Counted from the first letter of the stretch, positions 20,730 through 30,921 are shown. The stretch: 64,000 nt of DNA from Deltaproteobacteria bacterium (GCA_024275015.1 JAJRZW010000064.1:30814-94813), one strand, 5' to 3'. Numbers and translations: made by a program. The notes: generated by a model not told the origin, from the letters alone.

Positions 20730-23219
20730 TCAATTGGCCACCACGTTGACCAGGCGATTTTTGACCACGATTACCCTGCGGATGGTTTTGCCGGCGGTGA
20801 ACTTTTGTATTCCCGCGTCGGCCCGGGCCATGGCCTCCAGCTCATCGTTGTCGGTGTCGGGCCTGACCTTAACCTTGCCCCGGAGTTTACCGTTTACCTG
20901 CAGGACCACGGTGATCTCGTCCTCCTTGGTCGCGTCTGCGTCGATCTTCGGCCATCCGGCCCGGGAGATGCTGTCTGTTTCACCCATCTCCTGCCACAGT
21001 TCTTCGGCGATATGTGGGATCATCGGCGAAAGCAGGAGGATGATCGTCCGCACCGCCTCTCTGATGACCTCCGGTGCCGGGGGGGGCGTATCTTCGCCGC
21101 AGGCGGCGTAAAGGGCGTTTGCCAGTTCCATCACCTTGCTGATCGCGGTGTTGAAGTGAAATCCGCGTTCCATCTCGGCCTCGACCTTTACGATGGTCTG
21201 GTGGGTTATCCGGTGCAGGGCAAGGTTTTGCCGCTCAAGTTCCTTCGGGATGGCAGCGGCGTCTTTTATGACCGCAAGGTGCTGGTGAAAGAAGCGGAAA
21301 AATCTGGCGATGAAGCGGTAACAGCCGTCGACTCCGCTTGAGACCCACTCAAGGTCGCGATCCGGGGGGGCGGCAAAGAGGATAAACATCCGCACTGTGT
21401 CGGCACCGTAGCGTTTGATCATTTCATCCGGGTCAACCACGTTGCCCTTGGATTTGCTCATCTTGGCGCCGTCAAGGGTGACCATTCCCTGGGTGAGGAG
21501 GTTTTTGAACGGCTCGTCGATATCGAGGTAGCCGAGATCGCGCAGAACCCGGGTGAAGAAACGGGCATAGAGGAGGTGGAGAATGGCGTGTTCCACCCCG
21601 CCGATGTATTGATCAACCGGGAGCCAGTACGCTGCCTCTTTTTTGTCAAAAGGAGAGGTCTCGTTTCTGGGGGAGCAATAGCGGGCGTAATACCAGGAGG
21701 ATTCGACAAAGGTATCCATGGTGTCGGTATCGCGGCGGGCCGCTTTGCCGCATTCGGGGCAGGTGGCGTTGACGAAGAGGTCAAGCCCGGCCAGCGGCGA
21801 GTGGCCGTCCTCAAGGAGTATCGCCTCTTCCGGCAGGGCCACCGGCAGGTCTTCCTCTCTTACCCCCACCGGGCCGCAATCGGGACAGTGGATTATCGGG
21901 ATCGGGGTGCCCCAGTATCGTTGTCGTGAGATGCCCCAGTCGTTTAAGCGGTAGGTCACCCTGGCCCGGCCGAAGCTGTTTTTTTCCGCCATGGCCGTTA
22001 TCGCGGCCTTGGCCTCGTCTGAGTCGCTGCCGTCGAACTTGCCGGAATTGCACAGGGTTCCCGCCCCGGTAAAGGCCTCGGTCATGGTTTCTGGAGCGAG
22101 TGTCTCTCCCGCCGGGGTAATGACCACCCGGATCGGCAGGTCGTATTTTTTCGCAAATTCGAAGTCGCGCTGATCGTGGGCCGGAACCGCCATAACCGCG
22201 CCGGTGCCGTATTCCATCAGGACGAAGTTGGCGAGGAATATCGGCACCTCGTCGCCGGTAAAGGGGTTGATGCAATACGCGCCGGTGAATATCCCCTCTT
22301 TTTCCTCGGCCGCGCCGGGGCCGCGGGCGATTTTTTCCCGTTTCACCCTGTCGATGAACTCCCAGACCGCGGCAGCATTCTTGTATCCCTTGATCAACTC
22401 GGTGACCATGGGATGTTCCGGCGCAAGCGACATGAAACTGACCCCGAAGACGGTGTCGGGCCGGGTGGTGAATATTTTTATGGTTTCCCTCGAGTTTTTG
22501 AGAGGGAATTCGATTTCAGCCCCGTGGCTTTTGCCGATCCAGTTCTTCTGCATCGTCCGGACCTTTTCCGGCCAGCCGTCGAGATGGTCGAGGCCGTCGA
22601 GGAGTTCTTCGGTGTAGTTGCTGATCCGGAAGAACCATCCGTTCATCTCCCGGTCAATCACCTCGGAATCGCAGCGCCAGCAACAACCGTCTTCCACCTG
22701 TTCCCGGGCGAGGACGGTATGGCATGTCTCGCACCAGTTTACCGAGGTTTTTTTTCTGTAGACCAGGCCTTTTTTCAGCATTTCCAGGAAAATCAACTGC
22801 TCCCATCGGTAGTATTCCGGCCGACAGGTGGTGATCTCCCGCTGCCAGTCATAGCTGAAGCCCAATTGTCTGAGCTGGCCGCGCATGTAGGCGATGTTGT
22901 CGTAGGTCCAGTGGGCCGGATGGTTGCCGGTTTTGATCGCGGCGTTCTCGGCCGGGAGACCGAAGGCGTCCCAGCCCATGGGGTGGATGACGTTGAATCC
23001 CCGCATCCTTTTATAACGGGCGACCACATCGCCGATGGTGTAATTGCGCACGTGCCCCATGTGCAGCCGGCCGGAGGGGTAGGGGAACATCTCCAGGGCG
23101 TAGTATTTTGGGCGGTCGGGATCAGGGGTTGCGATGAACCCTCCATGCTCACGCCAGTATCTCTGCCATTTGTCTTCAATGGCGGCGGGGGTGTATTTTT
23201 TCTCTTTTGTGTTGCTCAT
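20730..23219 (-). CDS. leuS: Leucyl-tRNA synthetase
   Basis: 829 aa; MFPYPSGRLHMGHVRNYTIGDV, KMSKSKGNVVDPDEMI. Confidence 0.98.
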   Translation of the reverse strand: MSNTKEKKYTPAAIEDKWQRYWREHGGFIATPDPDRPKYYALEMFPYPSGRLHMGHVRNYTIGDVVARYKRMRGFNVIHPMGWDAFGLPAENAAIKTGNHPAHWTYDNIAYMRGQLRQLGFSYDWQREITTCRPEYYRWEQLIFLEMLKKGLVYRKKTSVNWCETCHTVLAREQVEDGCCWRCDSEVIDREMNGWFFRISNYTEELLDGLDHLDGWPEKVRTMQKNWIGKSHGAEIEFPLKNSRETIKIFTTRPDTVFGVSFMSLAPEHPMVTELIKGYKNAAAVWEFIDRVKREKIARGPGAAEEKEGIFTGAYCINPFTGDEVPIFLANFVLMEYGTGAVMAVPAHDQRDFEFAKKYDLPIRVVITPAGETLAPETMTEAFTGAGTLCNSGKFDGSDSDEAKAAITAMAEKNSFGRARVTYRLNDWGISRQRYWGTPIPIIHCPDCGPVGVREEDLPVALPEEAILLEDGHSPLAGLDLFVNATCPECGKAARRDTDTMDTFVESSWYYARYCSPRNETSPFDKKEAAYWLPVDQYIGGVEHAILHLLYARFFTRVLRDLGYLDIDEPFKNLLTQGMVTLDGAKMSKSKGNVVDPDEMIKRYGADTVRMFILFAAPPDRDLEWVSSGVDGCYRFIARFFRFFHQHLAVIKDAAAIPKELERQNLALHRITHQTIVKVEAEMERGFHFNTAISKVMELANALYAACGEDTPPPAPEVIREAVRTIILLLSPMIPHIAEELWQEMGETDSISRAGWPKIDADATKEDEITVVLQVNGKLRGKVKVRPDTDNDELEAMARADAGIQKFTAGKTIRRVIVVKNRLVNVVAN

Positions 23220-23271
23220 GGTGTCGTTTGGTTCAACGGGTTACGGTGCCGATTGCACCCCTTCAGCCCCC

Positions 23272-23327
23272 ATGGCCGGGCAAAACAAGTTCCGGCCGAC
23301 ATCTCCGTTTTTCAACGGTCTGCTATT
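23272..23327. repeat. Truncated repeat family A copy
   Basis: gccgggcaaaacaagttccggccgac...ccgtttttcaacggtctg. Confidence 0.5.
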
Positions 23328-23343
23328 CCCTATGCGGGACAAT

Positions 23344-24738
23344 CTATTCCATATCCTGGTAATCGGCCGGGGCCAGGTTCTCGAAGGTTGTGGTCCGGTC
23401 GAGGTAGGCGAGATGGATGGTGCCGGTGGGGCCGTTACGCTGTTTGCCGACGATGATTTCAGCCTTGCCGCTGTTGGGGCCGTTGTGGTAGCGTTCGTCG
23501 CGGTGGATGAAGAGGATGACATCGGCGTCCTGTTCCAGAGCTCCGGATTCGCGCAGGTCGGATAGGCGGGGGCGTTTGTCGGTGCGGCTCTCAAGACCGC
23601 GGTTGAGCTGCGACAGCGCGATTACCGGCAGGTCCAGTTCTTTGGCGGTGGCCTTGAGCCCCCGGGAGATTTCACTGATTTCCTGTTCCCTGCTCTTTTC
23701 CCGTCCTCGACTTGATCCCTGCATGAGCTGGAGGTAATCAACCACCAGCAGGCCGATATTGTGGTTCATTTTCATCCGCCGGGCCTTGGCGCGCAGCTAG
23801 CGGATCGAGATTCCGGAGCTGTCGTCGATGTAGATCGGCGCCTCGGTCAACATCGACCAGGCCCGGTTAAGTTTCTGGAAATCGCTGTCCTTGAGATTGC
23901 CGGTGCGGACAAATTGTGAGTCAACCCGGGCCACGGAACTGAGCATCCGCATCCCCAATTGGTGGTCGGCCATCTCAAGGCTGAAGATGCCTGTCGCTAT
24001 CTGGCTGAAGAGGGCGGCGTTCAAGGAGATGTTCAGGGCGAGGGCGGTTTTACCCATGCTCGGGCGGGCCGCGAGGATGATCAGATCGGCGGGCTGGAGC
24101 CCGGCGGTCATCTGATCAAGGGCGGTGAAACCGGTGGGAACCCCGGTGATGGCGTTTGGGTTCTGGACCAGCTTTTCAATCTTGTCAAAGGCCTCGCGGA
24201 TGACCTCTTTCATGCCCTGGCTGCCTTTGCTGCCCTTGGCCTGGGATATCTCGAAGATTTCTTTTTCGGTGTCGTCAAGGAGGGCGCCTATATCTTCCGG
24301 GGCGTTGAAACAGCGGTCACAGATATTGGTCGTGGTGGTGATTAACCGGCGCAGAGTTGATTTGTCACGGACGATGTTGCTGTAAAAGGCGATATTAGCG
24401 CTTACCGGAACGATATCGGAAAGTGATGCCAGGTAAGCGGGGCCGCCGACGGCATCGAGGTGGCCGTTGCTTTCAAGCTGGTTGGCAACGGTGATCATGT
24501 CGCAGGGCTGATTGCGGTCGAAGAGAGCCAGCATGGCCTGATAGATAAGGCGATGCTGCTCCAGGTAGAAATCATCGGGGTCGACAGTTTCAACGGTGGA
24601 GAGCAAGGTACTTTTTTCCAGCAGGATGGAACCGAGGACGCATTTTTCCGCCTCAAGGTTATGGGGGGGGATGCGACCCTGATTCTGCGTCATTGTCTGC
24701 CCTGCCGTCATGATCCCGATGTCGTCCGGAACAGTCAT
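23344..24738 (-). CDS. dnaB: Replicative DNA helicase DnaB, interrupted by in-frame TAG at 23797-23799
   Basis: [19 protein letters not shown]..., Walker [24 protein letters not shown][31 protein letters not shown] in the same frame. Confidence 0.93.
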
Positions 24739-24824
24739 GACGCCATCGGTTTAATCTATACACGAGTCCATCAATAATGGCTCAATGGTAACACCTGCAC
24801 ATGTGGGTGGCCCGGCCCGGTCGG

Positions 24825-24905
24825 TAAAAACGAGTTTCGGCCAGCCTCTGTATTTTGCCGGATTTTTCTTTCCCGGCAAAATCGGCGGCGCGGACTGTGC
24901 GTGGG
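24825..24905. repeat. Truncated/degenerate repeat family A copy
   Basis: gtaaaaacgagtttcggccagcctctgtattttgccggatttttctttcccggcaaaatcggcggcgcg. Confidence 0.45.
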
Positions 24906-24923
24906 GACAGGCGGCCGTCGGGA

Positions 24924-25424
24924 TTATTCCGCTGCTGTTTTTTCTGTTTTCACGTCGGATTCGGCCTTGCCCTTGTCCGCGCTTGGCGGGACAACCTGGA
25001 CCTTGATCTCGGCGGTGACCTGGTAGGCGATTTTGATGGTGATGGTAAATTCGCCCGCGGTCTTGATCGGTTCGGCAAGGAGAATTTTTTTGCGTTCGAC
25101 CTCTATTCCGAGATCGGCAAGCCCCTTGGCGATGTCGGCGTTGGTGACTGAACCGAAAAGACGGTCTTCCTCACCTACCATCTGTTCAATGACCAGAGTG
25201 GTGGCGGAGATTTTCGCGGCGACCTTTTCGGCCTTACGGCGAATTTCACTTTTTCTGGCTTCAATGGCGGTCCGCTGCATTTTAAGGATCGCCATGTTGC
25301 CGCTGGTTGCGGGGACGGCCAGTCCCTGGGGGACGAGGTAATTGCGGCCATAACCGGCCTTTACCTTTACGAGATCGCCCTCTTCACCAAGGGTGTCTAC
25401 GGTTTTTTTGAGAATAAGCTCCAT
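24924..25424 (-). CDS. rplI: 50S ribosomal protein L9
   Basis: MELILKKTVDTLGEEGDLVKVKAGYGRNYLVPQGLAV. Confidence 0.97.
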   Translation of the reverse strand: MELILKKTVDTLGEEGDLVKVKAGYGRNYLVPQGLAVPATSGNMAILKMQRTAIEARKSEIRRKAEKVAAKISATTLVIEQMVGEEDRLFGSVTNADIAKGLADLGIEVERKKILLAEPIKTAGEFTITIKIAYQVTAEIKVQVVPPSADKGKAESDVKTEKTAAE

Positions 25425-25425
25425 T

Positions 25426-26433
25426 TTATTCCTCCGGATTTTCCTTTATATCACTTGAGTTTTTATCGCGGTCCATCCTTTCAAGTTTACCCCTGAAATC
25501 GGCCCAGACATCGATGATACCGGTAAAACTTAAAAAAATTATGCCATAGGCCTGGAGGACCATGAGTCCATAAACAATTGCCCTTAACCCCACCGGCGTA
25601 TGCCAGTATTCGAAGAGACGGGTAAGTATCGCAAGTCCCTGGTAAAAATAGATAACATTCAGGGACAACAGCACGCCGATTGCTACCGGTCGCAGACCGG
25701 ACAACGGCATCAGCAACCCGAATCCGGCAAGAATTACCGCAAAGACCAGGGGCTCGGGCGCCTTCCATGATGAAAACGGAGGCCAGATTACGAGTTCCGG
25801 TCGTCTTTTTTGTAATAACCACTGACCCAGAACCAGGTTGAGCATGGTGCTGCCGACAAGGGATGCAAATATAACCCCGGGCAGGACCTGGGGCAGTATT
25901 TTTTTTATGGCCGCCGCTGTGGTCCTGATTTCCTGTAATTGTCCGGGATCCAGATCTTTGGTGTTCTGGAACAGATCAAGGCTGGCCTTCATCGCCTCCT
26001 GGAGATTGCCGAGCAGGAGGCCGTAAACGTTGCGACCGCTGAGCATGGCGATGCCGATTCCCATAATAAACCAGGAAACGGCCATTACGATAAACATTCT
26101 GGTCGCGGTCGAGGTCGGGCTGTATTTTTTTTCAAGCCCTACCTTTATTGTCACCCCTGCGGGGATCATCGCCAGCCCGAAACAGGCGCTTGTTATTTCT
26201 CCTTTGACCGTGGCCGCTATCAATGCGACCAGAATTATCATCCCGATACAGTTACGGTTTTTTTCGTTTTCGGCAAGGACGATAAAAACAGCCATCGGCA
26301 CCAGAAACATGATCCAGGCCAGGCCGGGATTTAATGTCGGCAGAACCAGGGCCGCGCCCAAGAAGAGCATGGCACCGTATCTGTGAACAATACCAGGTCG
26401 GGTATTGTTCATCCCGGAAGCGCGGGGGTCCAT
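25426..26433 (-). CDS. DUF2232 multipass membrane protein
   Basis: 335 aa, multiple TM segments, located between rpsR and rplI as in many bacteria. Confidence 0.75.
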   Translation of the reverse strand: MDPRASGMNNTRPGIVHRYGAMLFLGAALVLPTLNPGLAWIMFLVPMAVFIVLAENEKNRNCIGMIILVALIAATVKGEITSACFGLAMIPAGVTIKVGLEKKYSPTSTATRMFIVMAVSWFIMGIGIAMLSGRNVYGLLLGNLQEAMKASLDLFQNTKDLDPGQLQEIRTTAAAIKKILPQVLPGVIFASLVGSTMLNLVLGQWLLQKRRPELVIWPPFSSWKAPEPLVFAVILAGFGLLMPLSGLRPVAIGVLLSLNVIYFYQGLAILTRLFEYWHTPVGLRAIVYGLMVLQAYGIIFLSFTGIIDVWADFRGKLERMDRDKNSSDIKENPEE

Positions 26434-26446
26434 ACCGACCGTTTAT

Positions 26447-26689
26447 CTATATCTGCGGCGAGCCGGAATACGGCAGCAACGCAATCTGACGGGCCCGCTT
26501 TATCGCCTCGGTAAGCTGTCGCTGGTGTTTGGCGCAGTTACCGTAAATACGCCGGGGGATAATTTTACCCCGTTCGGTCAGAAAGTTTTTCAGGACCCTG
26601 GGATCCTTATAATCAATGATAATGGTTTCGTCGGTACAGAATCGGCATACCTTTTTTCTGTTGAAATGCCGGAATTTCTTTTTTGCCAT
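26447..26689 (-). CDS. rpsR: 30S ribosomal protein S18
   Basis: [71 protein letters not shown]. Confidence 0.97.
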   Translation of the reverse strand: MAKKKFRHFNRKKVCRFCTDETIIIDYKDPRVLKNFLTERGKIIPRRIYGNCAKHQRQLTEAIKRARQIALLPYSGSPQI

Positions 26690-26733
26690 TGTCGCTCTCC
26701 AGATGGTTCGATTTGGGGCGAAGCCCTTTACAA

Positions 26734-26885
26734 AGTGTTAAAAATCCGTCCTGGCTTTTTCAATCGCCGGTTGGATAAAACAAGTTTCATCCAACCTCTC
26801 GATTCCACCGGGTTTTTCAACCCGGCAAAATCGGAGGCGCGGACATCAGCAGCGACCAGCCCGTTTTTCAACGGGCTGGTCGCGG
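26734..26885. repeat. Repeat family A element inside the rpsF-rpsR interval
   Basis: tccgtcctggctttttcaatcgccggttggataaaacaagtttcatccaacctctcgatt...cccgtttttcaacgggctgg; highly similar to 48510-48666. Confidence 0.8.
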
Positions 26886-26893
26886 TCGCTGGA

Positions 26894-27259
26894 TTATTCA
26901 GCTGCGGCTTCGGTTTCTTTTACCTCTTCCTCTTCCGTGGCCGGCTGGGTACTCACGGCGGCGGGGTCGAAAACGTCTGCCAGTTTAACGGTGAGGAACT
27001 TGAGGCATTGGTCGTCAATACGCATGACGCGTTCCATTTCCTTGACCGCAGTGGGAACGGTGCCGTATTCCAGCAGAATATAGTATCCCTGGGGCTCTTT
27101 TTTTATGGGATAGGCAAGTTTGCGGAGTCCCCACTTGTCAGTCATGGCAAGGGAACCTCCGTCAGCTTCGATGATTTCCCGGGACCGGTCGATGACGGCG
27201 TTTACGCCTTCTTCTCCGGCAGCCTGGGAAACAATGATAATGGTCTCGTAGTGACGCAT
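26894..27259 (-). CDS. rpsF: 30S ribosomal protein S6
   Basis: MRHYETIIIVSQ...LRKLAYPIKKEPQGYYILLEYG. Confidence 0.95.
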   Translation of the reverse strand: MRHYETIIIVSQAAGEEGVNAVIDRSREIIEADGGSLAMTDKWGLRKLAYPIKKEPQGYYILLEYGTVPTAVKEMERVMRIDDQCLKFLTVKLADVFDPAAVSTQPATEEEEVKETEAAAE

Positions 27260-27344
27260 TTTTCGGCCTCCTTATGGGCTTTTGAATTAGGCCTCTCCCT
27301 TTTTGTCTGGAAAGGCAAGGAGTATGGCGGGAATGGTAACAGCT

Positions 27345-27500
27345 TAGCAGGCCGTTGAAAAAGCCGTCCATAGCTCTTTCAAACCCGGTTGGCCAAAACA
27401 GGTTTCAGTCAACCTCCCGATTTTATCGGGTTTTTAATCTGGTAAAATCAGCGGCGCATTTATGCGCCGCTGTGCATTCCGTTTTTCAACGGAATGTTAA
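27345..27500. repeat. Repeat family A element
   Basis: gccgttgaaaaagccgtccatagctctttcaaacccggttggccaaaacaggtttc...ggcgcatttatgcgccgc...ccgtttttcaacggaatgtt. Confidence 0.75.
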
Positions 27501-27630
27501 ATGTAAGCCGTCAACCGGAAAAGAATTTAGTTAGCACAGGGGGGGGGCGGTGTCAATGATTTTGTCCCGGAGCTAATCCCCGTCTGGATGGTGATAAATA
27601 TATAAAAAAGGTGGGGTCCCATGTTGTTAT

Positions 27631-28419
27631 CTATATGGATTCAGGTTTTTTTGCCTTATCCCACAGCCTGATGACTTCATCGGCGTCCAGATCGGCAAAA
27701 TTATCTTCCGAACTGTCGACGATCCGGCTCAGTCGGGTGAATCGGCGGATAAATTTTTTGATTGCGTGGTTAAGGGCGTTTTCGCTGTCAAGCCCGGTCA
27801 TCCTCGCGAGGTTGACGACCACGAAGAGGATGTCGCCCAGCTCGTCCAGCATCTCCTCGGGATTGCCACCGTGGATGGCGGAGCGCATCTCACTGATCTC
27901 CTCATCTAATTTGGTGAAGATGGCGGCAACGTCGGGCCATTCGAAGCCGGTCCGGGCCGCTCTTTCTGAAACCTTGTGGGCCTTGCCCAGGGCCGGCATT
28001 CCGGCCGGGACCTTAAGCGGCGCGGGAGTTTTTTCTCCCTCCGCCTCTTTCTCTTCCGCCTTTATCCGTTTCCAGTTGCGACGGATCTCCTCTTCGCCGG
28101 CTCCTTTTTTGTCCCCGAATACATGGGGGTGACGGCGAACCATTTTAGCGCATATCGCCTTAAAGGAGTCGTCGATAGTGAAGACGCCCGCCTCTTCGTA
28201 AAGATTTGCTAAAAAAATGAGTTGGAACAGCATGTCGCCAAGTTCGTCACGGATGTGACCGGGGTGGGCTTCGTCGATGGCCTCAAGGAGTTCATACATT
28301 TCTTCAATGAGGTAGGGGCGAAATGATTCGACCGTCTGCTTTTTATCCCAGGGGCAGCCGTCTTTGTCCCGGAGTTTTTTTATTATATGGATAAGGTCGT
28401 TGATGGATTGGTTTTCCAT
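27631..28419 (-). CDS. mazG: Nucleoside triphosphate pyrophosphohydrolase MazG
   Basis: LRDKDGCPWDKKQTVESFRPYLIEEMYELLEAI...HIRDELGDMLFQLIFLA. Confidence 0.95.
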   Translation of the reverse strand: MENQSINDLIHIIKKLRDKDGCPWDKKQTVESFRPYLIEEMYELLEAIDEAHPGHIRDELGDMLFQLIFLANLYEEAGVFTIDDSFKAICAKMVRRHPHVFGDKKGAGEEEIRRNWKRIKAEEKEAEGEKTPAPLKVPAGMPALGKAHKVSERAARTGFEWPDVAAIFTKLDEEISEMRSAIHGGNPEEMLDELGDILFVVVNLARMTGLDSENALNHAIKKFIRRFTRLSRIVDSSEDNFADLDADEVIRLWDKAKKPESI

Positions 28420-28565
28420 GGGGACGGGATCTCCTGGGTTGGTGTCTGTTTGAGGTGACAAATATAATCCTGAATCTGTGACGGCTTAGTGGCAACCGAG
28501 TATTCATTACATTATGAATTCATACGTTTTTTGCCGGATTTTCACCCCGCCGCCCTTCGGGCGTC

Positions 28566-28654
28566 CGGGAACGGCGCATCCGCGGTGTCGGCAAGCCGTT
28601 GATATACCGAAGTATAATCAACGTGCTTGCCTCCTTGCGCCTGCGCCGTTCCCG
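28566..28654. other. Long structured hairpin (possible ncRNA, repeat or cruciform)
   Basis: Perfect 12-bp outer stem cgggaacggcgc/gcgccgttcccg and inner nested arms ggcaagc-gttgatatac-cgaa-gtataatcaac-gcttgcc. Confidence 0.6.
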
Positions 28655-29143
28655 AGTCACGGATCCAGGATAATGTTTTCGGGGGTGACAATATCCCGGG
28701 GGATGGAATTTATAAAGGCCTGCCCCCTATCATTATATTGCCGATTGAGGCGTTGCGCGCAGCCTGTTTTTCAACGGATTGTTAACCGGAAAAGGGCGTT
28801 TGAGGAGAGGATCCTTGGAATATTATGGTGGCGCTGCGAAAAAAATCAATCAGTTGTTTTTTCTCGGGAGATCAGGGGGATAGAGATAGTCATCCCTTGA
28901 TGGCCGCCGCTTTGCGCCTGAAAGCCTGTTTTTTTGAGGCAGTCTTTATTTTTCAATGAAAATGTTTTATAATAATTCCTGACAATGAAGAAAATTTTAT
29001 GGTCATACCTGTTTTGCAGGTTCAGTTGATTTTTCTATGTGCGTTAAGGTCTTATCTCCGCCGGGGCCCTGATCCGGAACGAAACTCGCCTAAGACAATA
29101 TTGTTTTTTTTATTTCAATCCTATTTTTATGAGGGACAGTAAC

Positions 29144-29614
29144 ATGGTCAAGGAAAAAGATTTTGCCAGGAAGTATAAAGATGGCGACAAGAAAAAAATT
29201 CTGTTGGAGAAACACAAGGATGTTGCCAGGATAGATCAGGAGGAAAAACGAACCCATGGTTGGTATGTGCGGGTCAGGTTTTATGGTAAGACCCATTCCA
29301 AGTTTTTTTCCGATCGCAAATGCGGTGGACGTTATTCAAGCCTGCTTGCCGCCCTTGCCTGGCGTGACAAGACCGAAGCCAGGATCGGCAAGATCCGTAC
29401 CGACAAGCATGTGGTGACGGTGAGCAACACCAAGACCGGGGTGGTCGGGGTAAGGCTTAACGACAAGCTTAACCGTTACGAGGTCAGCTGGGTAACCCCG
29501 GGCGGCAAACAAGGCAAAACCTCGGTTTCGATCATCAAGCATGGCAAGAAGAAGGCCTTTGAGCGGGCCTGCGCCATCCGGGAAAAGAAAGAGATGGAGC
29601 GGCTTGCCGCCTGA
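29144..29614 (+). CDS. Small basic protein with AP2-like DNA-binding repeats, no nuclease domain visible
   Basis: WYVRVRFYGKTHSKFFSDRKCGGRYSSLLAALAWRDKTEARI and TGVVGVRLNDKLNRYEVSWVTPGGKQGKTSVSIIKHGKKKAFERACAIREKKE. Confidence 0.6.
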   Translation: MVKEKDFARKYKDGDKKKILLEKHKDVARIDQEEKRTHGWYVRVRFYGKTHSKFFSDRKCGGRYSSLLAALAWRDKTEARIGKIRTDKHVVTVSNTKTGVVGVRLNDKLNRYEVSWVTPGGKQGKTSVSIIKHGKKKAFERACAIREKKEMERLAA

Positions 29615-29729
29615 TTGGCAAGCGATCAATTAACCACACCTGTACAAAAAAAATCGTACTCATATAAGGGGTTCAGGAAGCCGCCATGTTGTGCGCTTAC
29701 CCTGATTGCTTCTTGCGGTCGTGTTCACG

Positions 29730-29760
29730 GCGTCCCCGTCCAGGCGGGGCGCTTTTTTTT
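29730..29760 (+). terminator. Rho-independent terminator after AP2-like gene
   Basis: gcgtccccgtccaggcggggcgctttttttt. Confidence 0.7.
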
Positions 29761-30442
29761 ACGCAGTCTTCAGGCATTGTTTTGCCAATAGATCGGTGAT
29801 TTTCATGGGGTGGGAGATTATATGTTCTGCGCCGTTATCCTGGAGCTCTTTTTGCCCCCGGAAACCCCAGAGGACGCCGGTTGCCGTCATTCCGGCGCTG
29901 CGGGCGCATTTCATGTCGGTGGCGGTGTCACCCAGATAGAGGATCCTCTCAGGGGGGACGGCGATTTTTGTGGCAATATCAAGGGCCCCGTCCGGGGCGG
30001 GTTTCCTGGCAATTACGTCGATAAAACCCTGTACCGCGGCAAATTTTATCTGTGGGAAAAAATGACGGCACATTCTGACCGTGAACCGGTCGGGTTTGTT
30101 TGACAGTACTGCCAGGGGAAGACCTTTGTCGCGCAAAAAAAACAGCATTTCCATGATTCCGTCGTAGGGTCTGCTTTTGCAGGCCCATGATCGGCCGTAC
30201 TCCCTCAGCATCTTTTCCCGGCATGTTTTTGTTGTTTCATGGTCGGTGTCGGCGGGCAGGACTCTCTTTACCAATCGGCTCATCCCCTCACCGACAAAAT
30301 AACGGTAATCATTCCTTGGGTGCGTCGGATACCCCATGTTCTCAAGCACCCGGTTCATGCTGTCGGCAATATCGTCCAGGGTGTCGATGAGGGTACCGTC
30401 AAGATCGAATATGACCGCGGAGATTTCAGGCACTGTCGGCAT
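29759..30442 (-). CDS. HAD-family hydrolase (phosphoglycolate phosphatase-like)
   Basis: SAVIFDLDGTLIDTLDDIADSMNRVLE...LAVLSNKPD...ILYLGDTATDMKCARSAGM. Confidence 0.9.
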   Translation of the reverse strand: MPTVPEISAVIFDLDGTLIDTLDDIADSMNRVLENMGYPTHPRNDYRYFVGEGMSRLVKRVLPADTDHETTKTCREKMLREYGRSWACKSRPYDGIMEMLFFLRDKGLPLAVLSNKPDRFTVRMCRHFFPQIKFAAVQGFIDVIARKPAPDGALDIATKIAVPPERILYLGDTATDMKCARSAGMTATGVLWGFRGQKELQDNGAEHIISHPMKITDLLAKQCLKTA

Positions 30443-30444
30443 GG

Positions 30445-30921
30445 TCAGGATTTGTTGATTGCGGTCTCGATGATTCGGCGGCCTACGCCCAGACGGGCTC
30501 TGAGAATTGAAGGCTTGCTCGGTTTGGTCAGGTAGTCGTCGGCACCGCCGTCCAGGGCCATGATCTGTTCCTGGGCGGATTTGCGGGCGCTGAACATGAT
30601 TATGTAGATGTAGTTGCCGGGGCGGGTGCGGACACGCTGGCATATCTGCATGCCGCTTAAGCCCGGGAGGTTCCAGTCAAGGATGGCCAGACGCAGGTCG
30701 GGATTGGCCTCAATGGCCGCCATGGCCTCATCGCCGGTCTCGGCCTCGATCGGCTCATATCCCCATTTGTTGAGGAAATTGGTTAACCCCCTGCGGACTA
30801 CGTTATTGTCTTCGGCCACAAGGACCATGGGCGGAGGATGGCTGCTGATTGTTACCTTTTCCCCGGTGGTATCGCTTTTTTCCGGTGTTGCCGGCTCTTT
30901 GTTTTTTTTGTCTTCGTCCAT
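30445..30921 (-). CDS. Response regulator receiver-domain protein
   Basis: MVLVAEDNNVVRRGLTNFLNKWGYEPIEAETGDEAM...LAILDWNLPGLSG...ADDYLTKPSKPSILRARL. Confidence 0.9.
   Translation of the reverse strand: MDEDKKNKEPATPEKSDTTGEKVTISSHPPPMVLVAEDNNVVRRGLTNFLNKWGYEPIEAETGDEAMAAIEANPDLRLAILDWNLPGLSGMQICQRVRTRPGNYIYIIMFSARKSAQEQIMALDGGADDYLTKPSKPSILRARLGVGRRIIETAINKS

Noticed and set aside
22176-23456. 426-aa plus-strand ORF opposite leuS
   Set aside because: Antisense shadow of leuS; no domain features.
28514-28900. 128-aa plus-strand ORF in the mazG-AP2 gap
   Set aside because: Overlaps the structured hairpin and repeat fragments; no domain signature.
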